Shown here: positions 16,454-25,628 of the stretch, piece after piece
How positions within the stretch are numbered: position 1 is the first letter of the stretch
Layout of the letters: every line of letters starts with the position of its first letter
Source: Spirosoma arboris
GTDB lineage: Bacteria; Bacteroidota; Bacteroidia; Cytophagales; Spirosomataceae
Length of the DNA stretch: 64,000 bases
Assembly: GCF_009754945.1 (NCBI RefSeq)
Contig: NZ_WPIN01000003.1
Span: 434,001-498,000 of the forward strand
Reading direction: 5' to 3'
Translations under genes and position numbers: made by a program
The notes under the pieces: model-generated
Seen by the model: the letters and a program-made list of their open reading frames with translations, nothing else
What the model was told of the DNA's origin: nothing
The model's database searches: none

Positions 16454-17332
16454 TTATTGAATTGACCTAACGTATTGATATAGCGAGGCCAGTTCGGTCT
16501 GCGTATACTGAGCCGTCATTTTCCAGGGCATATTCTCAGGACTCATCTGGTGTCCTTTAGGTGTTTTACCCGTGCGCAATGTCTGGATGAATTGCGCCTG
16601 CGACCACTTACCTATGTTACCACTACGGGTAATATTCGGTACTGGCGGAAACCCAGGGGCAACAGGATCTCCCCCTTTTAAGTCAGGTCGATGGCAACCA
16701 GTACAGGAAACGGCCAGATACTTACCCTGCGCAATACCTTCAGTTGTGTCGGCACTAGCTACCATAGGTTTGGCATGATCAATTTTTTCGACCGACAGCA
16801 ACGGCATCTTATCCAAATAAGTCGTTATGTTAATGATAGGACCAAGTTTGTTACCAGGCAGGTCGGTGACGACAGGTGGTAATTGCTGACAATAAGCAAT
16901 AATGGCTGCCATGTCGGGGGTCGATAACAAGGTGGTTTCGTGCGAGGGCATAAATAGCAGCGGTTTCCCGGTACGGTCAACGCCATGACGAAGAGCCATT
17001 ACCCAATCGGCAGTGCTATAATCGGCAGGGAGTCCGCCTTTACCTTTTGTCAGATTTCTGGATACTAACCGGCCTAAAGGCGCATCGTTCATCATAATTT
17101 TACCCGCCAGATTACTCCCGTGGCAATCGGTACACCCTTTAATCTCGGTTAGGTGCCGCCCCCGAAGCAACGCAGCGCTATCGGTTGGTATGGCGATTGT
17201 TTCAGTAGCAAATGAGTATTTCTTTTCAGCGCGGTTGGCAATATTCGTTGCAATAAAAAAATAAATAGCAACCAGAATCAAGAGCAATGAACCGAGCAGC
17301 AGACCGGTCCATTTAACTAGTTTACGAAGCAT
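16454..17332 (-). CDS. Membrane-anchored di-heme cytochrome c
   Basis: A 292-residue electron carrier held by one N-terminal membrane segment (residues about 9-30) with the rest in the periplasm. Two class I cytochrome c domains are present: C67-TD-C70-H71 and C210-TG-C213-H214. Candidate axial methionines are in LLFMPSHE and in the stretch SPENMPW. The build resembles the cytochrome subunit of periplasmic alcohol or aldehyde dehydrogenases, though those usually carry three hemes. No dehydrogenase lies beside it; the propeller-cytochrome proteins 6-8 kb to the left are possible donors (inference). Confidence 0.87.
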   Translation of the reverse strand: MLRKLVKWTGLLLGSLLLILVAIYFFIATNIANRAEKKYSFATETIAIPTDSAALLRGRHLTEIKGCTDCHGSNLAGKIMMNDAPLGRLVSRNLTKGKGGLPADYSTADWVMALRHGVDRTGKPLLFMPSHETTLLSTPDMAAIIAYCQQLPPVVTDLPGNKLGPIINITTYLDKMPLLSVEKIDHAKPMVASADTTEGIAQGKYLAVSCTGCHRPDLKGGDPVAPGFPPVPNITRSGNIGKWSQAQFIQTLRTGKTPKGHQMSPENMPWKMTAQYTQTELASLYQYVRSIQ

Positions 17333-17457
17333 AGATGTCTTTGATTAAAGATGAGTTAGGCAAAACTGACCCATCAGAAACCATTTCCCAGACTATAGAT
17401 GCTTCAACTGCTCATCGAGATGAGTGAACTGGTAGAACATAGGATTGAATTGTGACT

Positions 17458-18369
17458 TTAATACATCGTTGATCTGACGCTCTGATTTACTCGATAAAAG
17501 TAAATTAACAGGCTTATCACCCCAATGATTGAAAAGGCTATCCAGGGCCAGGTAGTGGTGTCAAGTCGTAGTCCAATCTCTCCAAAAGCTGGTTGTCGTT
17601 GACTATATGCAGTAATGACGATTAAGCCGTTATTGATGAAATGGGCGGATATAGGCACCCATAAATTGCCTGACCAGTAGTATAAATAACCAAACAATGC
17701 ACCCAGTAAGAGTCTGGGGAAAAAACCATAAAACTGAAAGTGGGCGGCACTAAATAGAATGGCCGCTAACCAAATAGCGATATGAACATTCATTGTCCAC
17801 TCAGCTAGCTTGCGCTGGATGATCCCCCGAAAGAATACTTCTTCGCCAATTGACGCAATAAAGGCACTTACAAACAAGGCCGCAATAAGCTGGCCTACCG
17901 AGTCAAGGGCGACTAATTGGTTCGTTACCAAGATATTCTCCTGCTCCTTCCGATACATCCATTCTTCAACCGCACCCAGTGCCCTGGGTAGTTTAAGATG
18001 TTGATTCCAGTCAATAAGCAAGTCGATAAATGGCTGAATAACAATAACGCTGATAAGACCAGCCCACAGACCTGAAACGGCACTTAAAGCTTTCGTCTGA
18101 AAGCTTTTCCACGTAGCGTGTTCAAAAGAATACCAGTAAATTAAAGCGGGAATGAGGTAACTACATAAATGGCTGATAGCCAGAACAGAGATCAAAACAT
18201 ACCATCCATCAGGAAGTTGGGAGAGCTGCTGAATAAGCTTAGGCAGTTGGTTGATCTCCCGTATGTTGCCGATTAAATAAACAATCAATAATGACAAAGC
18301 CGCTCCGGCCGACATACCTAAAAGTACGCAACCAGAAAATAGTAGAGCCGATCGTAGCAGTTTCTGCAT
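17458..18369 (-). CDS. CPBP-family intramembrane glutamic endopeptidase (Abi/CAAX-like)
   Basis: A 303-residue membrane protein with about eight hydrophobic segments. The CPBP motifs are intact: E176-E177-xxx-R181 in IGEEVFFRG, His210 in FSAAHFQFYGFFPR, and His243 in PISAHFINN. Family members are intramembrane proteases related to the CAAX prenyl endopeptidase; roles range from bacteriocin self-immunity to protein maturation, and nothing nearby points to one. The gap to the cytochrome c gene is 125 bp on the same strand. Confidence 0.85.
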   Translation of the reverse strand: MQKLLRSALLFSGCVLLGMSAGAALSLLIVYLIGNIREINQLPKLIQQLSQLPDGWYVLISVLAISHLCSYLIPALIYWYSFEHATWKSFQTKALSAVSGLWAGLISVIVIQPFIDLLIDWNQHLKLPRALGAVEEWMYRKEQENILVTNQLVALDSVGQLIAALFVSAFIASIGEEVFFRGIIQRKLAEWTMNVHIAIWLAAILFSAAHFQFYGFFPRLLLGALFGYLYYWSGNLWVPISAHFINNGLIVITAYSQRQPAFGEIGLRLDTTTWPWIAFSIIGVISLLIYFYRVNQSVRSTMY

Positions 18370-18444
18370 AGGTGAACTTAATCATGTATTGGCCAGCATC
18401 CACCGGGGTAAATTTAGCTTATCAAGGCTGAAACAATAGTTTCT

Positions 18445-20058
18445 TTACTGTTTCACCTGCGTCAGTCGAATTGCCAGATATGGTCGCATGGGCAACCGGA
18501 TTTTCTGCATTTTGTCATCATACACCCGGTAGTCTTTCACATCGGTAAGCCGGAACGTATCGCTGATGGGTGTAATGGTCATATTCCAGGTATCGATCAG
18601 TTCAGCTTTAAAGACGGTACCCGCAGCAGGTGCACCTTTTTTGGGCAGATTAAATAGCCACTCTGACTGCATTTGTTTTCCAAAATAGATCAGATAGTGT
18701 GAGCTGTCGGCCTGGCTGGTCCGGTGATCCTTCCAGGGGTCAGCCAATTCAAGAGGCCCCGGCTCCTGTTCCAGTAAGTTTCTCAAAAAACCAATTCGTG
18801 ACGGACTTTGGCCATGTAGTTTTCCGCCCTCTGCCCAGAAAATGGTATCGCCTGGCGTTCGGTAAGTTTCACCATGAGTAACATACGTACCGGCAATAAT
18901 ACCCTGCCAAAAAGCCTCGGTCATTTCTTCAGGACTTAGGTGCCCCCAGCGTTGGGGAAGGTTTCCTTCGTAGCAAACTTCATCATAAATAACCGGCTTT
19001 CGGTAGGCATCACGTAGCAGGACAGCACGCCCGAAATCGTCCACTGTAGAGCCATTCTGAATGCTGACGTGAGTGAAATAGGGCTTCCAATTGTCGTAAT
19101 AGTCGGAGCCATTATGAATGGAGCACAGATGATGATACGGGTCAGCGTCCACCACGGTTTTGCTATACACATCCCAGGCATCACGCGGTTTTGTTTTGAT
19201 ATAGTCAAACTCATTGGCCATTGACCACCACACATTTTGATAGGCCGACAATCTGGCTACCAGATACTTAATATAGAACAGATCATTCTTCATGCCCATA
19301 TTATCGAAACCCCAGCGGCCTTTGTCATAGGGATGAAAAATAATCAGGTCGGCCTCTATATTAAGCCTGGCAAGATCGGCAATACGCTTCTCCAGATGTT
19401 GAAAAAAGGCCGGGTTGAAACGCGTAAAATCCCACTCATGCCTGATCGTACCGTTCGGGCCTTGTGTACGGCTTTTCTCTTCATAGGCATACATCGTCGG
19501 TTCCTCCTCCACATAGCTGTATGTCTTCGGGAAAACACACATTCGAATTTTATTGAAAGGTGCCTTTTTTAATGTGGCCAGGGTCTGTTCCTGCACCAGC
19601 TCCGGCTGATTCGTCCAGGCATAGGCTGTCGTACCAAACGGATAGTAGGGTTTGCCGTTCGCATACTGAAAGTTGTAGGTGTTCCAGACGTTTACCGGAC
19701 CATGATTGCTCTCCGAAGGAGTTATGCAAACAAAACTCCCTGATTTACCCGCCAACTGTTTGGCATTGCTCACGGTTCGGTACGACCATTTCCCAATTTC
19801 GCTGGGCATAAAGCGAATTTTATACGTGCCATTGCCATCATAAAACCCAGTTACAGTTATGTGCTTGTCACCCGACGAAAATTCGGCGGTGAGTTGCACA
19901 TCGGTAAATGGATTGCCAGATGATGGTCCCGCCAGAGCTACTTCATAAAGTCCCCATCGCTCTATTGGCTTATTCACGATAGTGGTTTGCGCTACGGATG
20001 GCAAGGCACGGCAGAACCAAACACAGAGGAAAAGTCTCAATAGAATCTTAGTGAACAT
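18445..20058 (-). CDS. Secreted glycosidase-like protein with DUF5060 domain and clan GH-A-like barrel
   Basis: A 537-residue exported protein with a signal peptide cut near PSVAQ (residue 24). Residues about 30-115 match the DUF5060 N-terminal beta-sandwich (WGLYEVALAGPSSGNPFTDV). Residues about 120-430 look like a TIM barrel of the DUF4038/clan GH-A kind (NGKPYYPFGTTAYAWTNQP). Probable catalytic residues are Glu283 in WWSMANEFDY (acid/base) and Glu360 in VIYDEVCYEG (nucleophile). The C-terminus is a DUF5605-like beta domain. It should hydrolyse a plant or algal glycan, substrate unknown. It is divergent from the GH140-like gene, with a 249-bp shared region between them. Confidence 0.75.
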   Translation of the reverse strand: MFTKILLRLFLCVWFCRALPSVAQTTIVNKPIERWGLYEVALAGPSSGNPFTDVQLTAEFSSGDKHITVTGFYDGNGTYKIRFMPSEIGKWSYRTVSNAKQLAGKSGSFVCITPSESNHGPVNVWNTYNFQYANGKPYYPFGTTAYAWTNQPELVQEQTLATLKKAPFNKIRMCVFPKTYSYVEEEPTMYAYEEKSRTQGPNGTIRHEWDFTRFNPAFFQHLEKRIADLARLNIEADLIIFHPYDKGRWGFDNMGMKNDLFYIKYLVARLSAYQNVWWSMANEFDYIKTKPRDAWDVYSKTVVDADPYHHLCSIHNGSDYYDNWKPYFTHVSIQNGSTVDDFGRAVLLRDAYRKPVIYDEVCYEGNLPQRWGHLSPEEMTEAFWQGIIAGTYVTHGETYRTPGDTIFWAEGGKLHGQSPSRIGFLRNLLEQEPGPLELADPWKDHRTSQADSSHYLIYFGKQMQSEWLFNLPKKGAPAAGTVFKAELIDTWNMTITPISDTFRLTDVKDYRVYDDKMQKIRLPMRPYLAIRLTQVKQ

Positions 20059-20307
20059 AATTTTTAACGGTCAAAAAATACAAAAGGTGAATCGCCTAAT
20101 GCGTTTCCTCTATCAATCACATGCTCGCTAAACGAGGCTGTTGCTCCTGGTTCAGCACCTTAATCCCGAGGTTATCGGGCTATTATCTTCCGAAAGATAT
20201 ACACTTTCAGGAAGGTCTTACCAGTCATAATACATGATTGATAAAATCATACATATGCCCGCTAAAATCATACATTCACCTCTTTTGATAAAACCCATTC
20301 TTTGTAA

Positions 20308-21714
20308 ATGCTAAACCTGATACTCAAAAAGGCACTATTTATCGCCTGTTTATCAAACTTGTTTTTCGCTTGCGGCACCAGTGAAAAAGAATCAGATCCA
20401 AACAAACTTACGGTTTCTGAGAACGGACGTTTCCTGGCAACGAGCAATAACAAACCATTTTTCTGGCTGGGGGATACGGGTTGGTTGCTGTTTGGGAAGT
20501 TGACGCGGGAAGAAGCCGAAACGTATCTGGAAAACAGAAAGCAAAAAGGCTTTAATGTTATTCAGGTGATGGTGCTACATACACTTGACGTCACGAATGC
20601 CTATGGCGATTCGGCGCTGATTGACAAAAATGTAGCAACACCGTTGGTCACGGACGGCAACGCATTCAGCGATTCGGCTCAATACGATTTCTGGGATCAC
20701 GTTGATTTTGTAATCGACAAAGCCGCCGAAAAGGGAATTTATATGGCACTAGTTCCGGTTTGGGGTGGCAACGTAAAGAAAGGTGGCGTCAATCGACAGC
20801 AGGCCAAAAGCTATTCTGAATTCCTGGCCAATCGCTACAAAAACCGACCAAACATTATCTGGCTGGATGGTGGTGATATCAAAGGCAGCGACTCGCTCAA
20901 CGTTTGGAAAACCATTGGCCAAACGATTAACCAAATCGATTCGACACATCTGATTACGTTTCACCCACGCGGTCGGTCATCCTCATCAGAGTGGTTCCAT
21001 AAAGAAAACTGGCTGGATTTCAACATGGTGCAGTCGGGGCACAAAACCTACGCCCAGGACACGTCGGCCAAAGAAACGCTCCATTATGGTGAAGACAACT
21101 GGCGATACATTCAGGCGGATTTAGCCCTGAAACCGACTAAACCAACCATCGATGGTGAACCATCGTACGAAGGAATTCCACACGGTTTGCACGATGTCAA
21201 CCTGCCCCGCTGGACGGCTGATGATGTCCGTCGGTACGGGTACTGGTCGGTGTTGGCAGGGGCGTTTGGGTACACCTACGGACACAATTCGATAATGCAG
21301 ATGTATAAGAAAGGCGATAAAAAAACGTCATTCGGCCCCCTCGAAACCTGGGATAAAGCCATCGATACACCCGGCGCTGGACAGATGATTCACCTCAAAA
21401 ATCTGCTCCTCGCCTACTCGTTCTTCGAACGTGTTCCCGATCAATCGTTGATTGCCAATCAAGGCAGTCGATACGATTATCTGGTCGCCAGCCGAGGGGC
21501 CGATTATGCGTTGATTTACACCTACACTGGCCGAAACATAAAGTTGAACATGGGCAAACTTCCGGGCGATACGGTGGCAGCATCGTGGTTCAATCCGCGC
21601 GATGGGAAGTCGACCGTTATTGGCGGTGTTCCGAATAAAGGCATTCAGGAATTCAACCCACCTGCCGAGCCGAAAGAGGGAAATGATTGGATTTTAGTCC
21701 TTCAGAAGAAATGA
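20308..21714 (+). CDS. GH140-like (DUF4038) lipoprotein glycosidase, apiosidase candidate
   Basis: A 468-residue lipoprotein (lipobox LFFAC, Cys22). Residues about 35-370 are the DUF4038 TIM barrel (NNKPFFWLGDTGWLLF, then RKQKGFNVIQVMVLH). The acidic pair is Asp187 in IWLDGGDIKG and Glu284 in TIDGEPSYEG, the Asp acid/base plus Glu nucleophile arrangement of GH140. The C-terminal about 85 residues are the collagen-binding-like beta domain that usually follows DUF4038. The characterised GH140 activity is release of apiose-linked side chains from rhamnogalacturonan II; DUF4038 proteins are broader, so the substrate here is inference. Its stop overlaps the GH43-like start by four bases. Confidence 0.78.
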   Translation: MLNLILKKALFIACLSNLFFACGTSEKESDPNKLTVSENGRFLATSNNKPFFWLGDTGWLLFGKLTREEAETYLENRKQKGFNVIQVMVLHTLDVTNAYGDSALIDKNVATPLVTDGNAFSDSAQYDFWDHVDFVIDKAAEKGIYMALVPVWGGNVKKGGVNRQQAKSYSEFLANRYKNRPNIIWLDGGDIKGSDSLNVWKTIGQTINQIDSTHLITFHPRGRSSSSEWFHKENWLDFNMVQSGHKTYAQDTSAKETLHYGEDNWRYIQADLALKPTKPTIDGEPSYEGIPHGLHDVNLPRWTADDVRRYGYWSVLAGAFGYTYGHNSIMQMYKKGDKKTSFGPLETWDKAIDTPGAGQMIHLKNLLLAYSFFERVPDQSLIANQGSRYDYLVASRGADYALIYTYTGRNIKLNMGKLPGDTVAASWFNPRDGKSTVIGGVPNKGIQEFNPPAEPKEGNDWILVLQKK

Positions 21715-22613
21715 ATCGGATTTTCTGCACCCTCATCGTCCTGCTTTTCCTGAGTTCCTGCTCGAAGGATGTCTACCTGTTCAGTTCGTTTCATGAACCT
21801 GCTAATGAGGGGCTTCGGTTGTTGTATAGTTATGACGGCTACAAATGGACAGACTTAAACCGCACATTTCTAAAACCCGAAATCGGGAATCAAAAAGTAA
21901 TGCGCGATCCTTCTATTGCACAAGGCAAGGACGGTACGTTTCATCTAGTTTGGACAAGTAGCTGGAAGGACGACAAAGGCTTCGGTTATGCCAGTTCAAA
22001 AGACCTGATTCACTGGTCGGAAGAACGGTTTTTGCCGGTTATGGAACACGAACCAACGACCGTAAATGTCTGGGCTCCCGAACTGTTTTATGACAATGAA
22101 GCCGATCAGTTTGTGATCATCTGGGCCTCCACAGTCCCGTTCCGATTTGAGAAGGGTATCGAAGAAGAAAAGAACAACCATCGGATGTATTACACAACGA
22201 CAAAAGACTTCAAAGCCTTCACCCCAACCAAGCTCTTTCTCGACCCCAAATTCAGTGTGATCGACGCTGTTATTGTGAAGCGAAAAACGGCTGATTATGT
22301 GCTCGTTCTGAAAGATAATACGCGTCCGGAGCGCAACATAAAAGTCGCCTTCGGGGCTGGTGCAACGGGGCCGTACACCAACGTATCAGAACCCTTCACA
22401 AAGAAATTCACCGAAGGCCCATCCGTAGCCAAAGTAGGCAACAACTGGCTCATTTATTTCGACTCATATCAGGACAAAAAATACGGTGCCGTAAAAACCC
22501 ACGATTTCAAAACTTTCACGGATGTTTCAGCTCAAACGGTCATTCCGGAAGGGCATAAACATGGAACGATTTTCAACGTGAAGAAAAGGATTTTGAAGGG
22601 GTTGTTGAAATAG
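21711..22613 (+). CDS. GH43-like lipoprotein glycosidase
   Basis: A 300-residue lipoprotein (lipobox LFLSSC, Cys17) with the five-bladed propeller features of GH43. The catalytic trio reads Asp66 in VMRDPSI, Asp185 in SVIDAVI and Glu235 in FTEGPSV, and the family marker WAPEL is at 121-125. GH43 enzymes release arabinose, xylose or galactose; the specificity is not readable. I start at the ATG at 21711, which overlaps the stop of the GH140-like gene (ATGA); the in-frame ATG at 21687 lies inside that gene. The two should be translated together and probably act on the same glycan. Confidence 0.8.
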   Translation: MNRIFCTLIVLLFLSSCSKDVYLFSSFHEPANEGLRLLYSYDGYKWTDLNRTFLKPEIGNQKVMRDPSIAQGKDGTFHLVWTSSWKDDKGFGYASSKDLIHWSEERFLPVMEHEPTTVNVWAPELFYDNEADQFVIIWASTVPFRFEKGIEEEKNNHRMYYTTTKDFKAFTPTKLFLDPKFSVIDAVIVKRKTADYVLVLKDNTRPERNIKVAFGAGATGPYTNVSEPFTKKFTEGPSVAKVGNNWLIYFDSYQDKKYGAVKTHDFKTFTDVSAQTVIPEGHKHGTIFNVKKRILKGLLK

Positions 22614-22625
22614 AATTGCACGCGT

Positions 22626-22660
22626 TTTTGGTCATTCCTCCTGCGTCGGAATGACCAAAA
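22626..22660. repeat. GTCATTCC/GGAATGAC hairpin, family member 1 (also terminator-like)
   Basis: A perfect 13-bp stem, TTTTGGTCATTCC with GGAATGACCAAAA, has the 9-base loop TCCTGCGTC. Read on the other strand it contains GTCATTCCGACGCAGGAGG, the same word as in the 58858-58944 repeat and, with two changes, in the 28144-28175 hairpin. It lies between the GH43-like and GH2 genes. Confidence 0.75.
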
Positions 22661-22688
22661 CATACATTCACAAACCATTGTCATATTA

Positions 22689-25487
22689 ATGAACTATAGA
22701 TTTTTCATAGCTTTTTTCTTACTCCTTTTCTTCGTGCAGCTCGCAATCGCGCAGCAAACCGAAAAACGCTACTTGTCGGGCACGGGGAACGACCATACTG
22801 TACCCTGGCAATTCTATTGCACAGCCGGTCAGAATTCGGGCAAGTGGACGACAATCCCGGTACCGTCGAACTGGGAGTTGCAGGGCTTTGGAAAGTACAA
22901 TTACGGTTTCGCGAAGGATAGTTCGAGAGGGAAAGAGCAGGGATTATACAAACATGAATTCCAGGTGCCAGCGTCGTGGAAAGGCAAACGAATAAACCTT
23001 GTATTCGAAGGCGCTATGACCGACACGGAGGTAAAGATAAACGGCCAGTCGGCGGGACCAACGCACGAAGGATCGTATTACGCATTCAAGTACGATATAT
23101 CGAAGTTACTTAACTATGGATCAGGCAATTTACTGGAAGCGACTGTATCCAAACATTCTGCCAACAAATCTGTAAATGCTGCCGAACGACAAGGTGATTT
23201 CTGGATTTTTGGTGGCATTTTCCGGCCTGTTTATCTGGAAATCCTCCCAGCTGAACACATCGCGCATGTAGCCATTGACGCCAAAGCAAACGGCGCGTTT
23301 ACGGCCCAACTTCAACTCAATACAGGTGGCAAAGCGAGCGAAGTATCGGCGCAGATTTATACAATTTCTGGTCAGAAAGTAGGATCGCCATTTAGCGTTA
23401 AAACTGGCAACGAAAATCAATCTGTTACGTTAATAAAAACCATCCCAAATCCACTTCGGTGGACGTCCGAAACGCCGAATCGCTACAAAGTAGAATTCAA
23501 GTTGATACAGGCCGGAAAGCTGGTTCACACAGTGACGAAGGCATTTGGTTTCCGAACAGTGGAAGTGAAACAGCGCGATGGCATTTATGTAAACGGCACG
23601 AAAATTAAGCTTAAAGGCGTCAATCGGCATTCGTTCTGGCCCTCGTCGGGCCGGGCGTTGAGCAAGGGAGTAAGTGTTCTGGATGTGAATCTGATGAAGG
23701 ACATGAACATGAACGCCGTTCGAATGTCGCACTACCCACCCGACGATCATTTTCTGGACGTATGCGATTCATTGGGCCTATTTGTGTTCGATGAGCTGGC
23801 GGGTTGGCACGGCAACTACGACACGCCAACCGGCACCAAACTGCTCAAAGAGCTTATTGCCCACGACGTCAATCACCCATCGGTTATTTTCTGGATCAAC
23901 GGGAATGAAGGTGGTCATAACTACGAGCTTGACCCGTTGTTCGCTAAAGAAGACATTCAGAAACGTCACGTCATTCATGCCTGGGAGGATTTCGGCGGTT
24001 TCGATACGCAGCATTATCGGGAGTACAATTACGGTATCGGCAACTATAACCACGGCCATTCCATTACGTTACCCACCGAATTCCTGCACGGTTTATACGA
24101 CGGTGGTCACGGTGCCGGACTGGAAGATTATTGGGAAGCCATGTGGCAAGATCCAATGGCGGCAGGTGGTTTCCTGTGGGATTTTGTCGATCAGGGTGTT
24201 GTGCGTACAGATCGAAATGAGGGCAAAGGGCCACTTGATACCGATGGCAACCGGGGAGCCGATGGGATTGTTGGGCCGTATCGGGAGAAAGAAGGTAGTT
24301 ATTTTACCGTCAAGGAAGTGTGGTCCCCTATCAAACTTGAGCATCGGGAAATTACACCCACGTTCGACGGTACTTTCCCAATTGAAAACCGCTATTACTT
24401 TACGAACACCAGCCAGTGCTCGTTTAGCGGCAAACTGGTCAAAGTAAGCGGCCCCTACGACGTAACTAAACCAACTTCTACAACATTTGCTATTCTGGCA
24501 CCAAACCTCAAACCGTCCGAGAAAGGCACGTTAAAAGCGAATCTCCCTAATGGTTGGCAGAGCTATGATTTCCTTTACATCACAGCAATCGACCCACACA
24601 AACGGGAGCTATTTACGTGGAGCTTCCCGATTTCGTTGCCCAACAACATAGCCACTTCGCTCGTCAAAAAAGACGGTTCCGGTGCCGTAACGATGACCGA
24701 AACCGATTCACTGTACACGGTTTCGGCCAACCGTATTCAACTGATAGTTAGCAGAAGAACCGGCTTATTGAAGCAGATCACCAACAGTGCCGGAAAGCTG
24801 CCCTTTACAAACGGCCCCATTTTGCAGGAAGGAGTAAACAACTTCAAAAATTTCACGGAACATAGCGACGGCAAGAACGTCATCATCGAATCGACCTTCG
24901 ACCGAAAAGCAAGTTACAATACGTTGCAGTGGACAATTTATCCATCAGGTTGGGTTAAGATGCGGGTTCGGTATTTCCCGGATGGTTACTTCACAATGAT
25001 GGACGGGGTGAATTTCTCTTTCCCCGAAGCCGACATGAAAGCGGTAAAATGGATGGGAAAAGGCCCATATCGCGTCTGGAAAAACCGCAAGAAAGGAGGG
25101 TCATTAGGCGTTTGGGACAAAGCCTATAACAATTCCGAAACCGGCGAAGCGCCCTTTATTTATCCCGAATTCAAAGGCTATCACGCCAATATGTACTGGT
25201 GTCGGTTTGAAACATCCGGGCAGCACTTTACCGTAGCCACCGAAAATGAAGATGTCTTTTTTCGGCTATTCACCCCCGCCTGGAAAACCGACCAATGGCA
25301 CAACTACGAGCCGATTTTTCCATCGGGCGACATCTCATTCATGCAGGGCATCAGCAGCATCGGCACCAAAACCCAACGTAACGAAACCACTGGCCCAATG
25401 GGCATGAAACACATCTTTTACGACTACGAAAAAGAACCCGCCCGCGCGAAAGAGATGGTCTTGTACTTTGATTTTTCGGGGAGGTAA
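22689..25487 (+). CDS. GH2-family glycosidase (beta-galactosidase/beta-glucuronidase type)
   Basis: A 932-residue secreted enzyme; the signal peptide is cut near AIAQQ (residue 21). Domains in order: N-terminal jelly roll (about 50-190), Ig-like domain (about 195-300), TIM barrel (about 300-570), a further beta domain, and a C-terminal Bgal_small_N-like domain (about 690-930; WMGKGPYRVWKNRKKGGSLG). Catalytic residues: acid/base Glu407 in WINGNEGGH and nucleophile Glu464 in LPTEFLHGL. Also GVNRHSF and MSHYPPDDHFLDVCD are family landmarks. GH2 covers beta-galactosidases, beta-glucuronidases and others, and I cannot pick one. It lies in a plus-strand run of glycan enzymes, after the GH43-like gene. 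Confidence 0.88.
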   Translation: MNYRFFIAFFLLLFFVQLAIAQQTEKRYLSGTGNDHTVPWQFYCTAGQNSGKWTTIPVPSNWELQGFGKYNYGFAKDSSRGKEQGLYKHEFQVPASWKGKRINLVFEGAMTDTEVKINGQSAGPTHEGSYYAFKYDISKLLNYGSGNLLEATVSKHSANKSVNAAERQGDFWIFGGIFRPVYLEILPAEHIAHVAIDAKANGAFTAQLQLNTGGKASEVSAQIYTISGQKVGSPFSVKTGNENQSVTLIKTIPNPLRWTSETPNRYKVEFKLIQAGKLVHTVTKAFGFRTVEVKQRDGIYVNGTKIKLKGVNRHSFWPSSGRALSKGVSVLDVNLMKDMNMNAVRMSHYPPDDHFLDVCDSLGLFVFDELAGWHGNYDTPTGTKLLKELIAHDVNHPSVIFWINGNEGGHNYELDPLFAKEDIQKRHVIHAWEDFGGFDTQHYREYNYGIGNYNHGHSITLPTEFLHGLYDGGHGAGLEDYWEAMWQDPMAAGGFLWDFVDQGVVRTDRNEGKGPLDTDGNRGADGIVGPYREKEGSYFTVKEVWSPIKLEHREITPTFDGTFPIENRYYFTNTSQCSFSGKLVKVSGPYDVTKPTSTTFAILAPNLKPSEKGTLKANLPNGWQSYDFLYITAIDPHKRELFTWSFPISLPNNIATSLVKKDGSGAVTMTETDSLYTVSANRIQLIVSRRTGLLKQITNSAGKLPFTNGPILQEGVNNFKNFTEHSDGKNVIIESTFDRKASYNTLQWTIYPSGWVKMRVRYFPDGYFTMMDGVNFSFPEADMKAVKWMGKGPYRVWKNRKKGGSLGVWDKAYNNSETGEAPFIYPEFKGYHANMYWCRFETSGQHFTVATENEDVFFRLFTPAWKTDQWHNYEPIFPSGDISFMQGISSIGTKTQRNETTGPMGMKHIFYDYEKEPARAKEMVLYFDFSGR

Positions 25488-25494
25488 TAATGGT

Positions 25495-25617
25495 CTAGTG
25501 GTGTCAGGTTCTAAAACCTGACACTGTGCGGTTTCTCAAAACCGCGCGTATATGATGTTGAGAAAGACGGTTTTGAGAAACCGCACGATGTCGGGTTTTA
25601 GAACCCGACATCACTAG
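25495..25617. repeat. Composite palindromic repeat, copy 2 of 3 (most complete)
   Basis: Four hairpins: GTGTCAGGTT/AACCTGACAC (25501-25524, loop CTAA), GCGGTTT/AAACCGC (25528-25545, loop CTCA), CGGTTT/AAACCG (loop TGAG, within 25566-25586) and ATGTCGGGTT/AACCCGACAT (25588-25611, loop TTAG). The left half is also the near reverse complement of the right half over about 50 bases, from CTAGTG to CACTAG. It is a palindrome of palindromes, located between the GH2 and beta-helix genes. Confidence 0.88.
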
Positions 25618-25628
25618 AAAACATTCTT

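Noticed and set aside
23782..24447. Long alternative-frame open reading frame inside the GH2 gene
   Set aside because: Composition is that of a frame shadow and the GH2 catalytic residues lie in the other frame.
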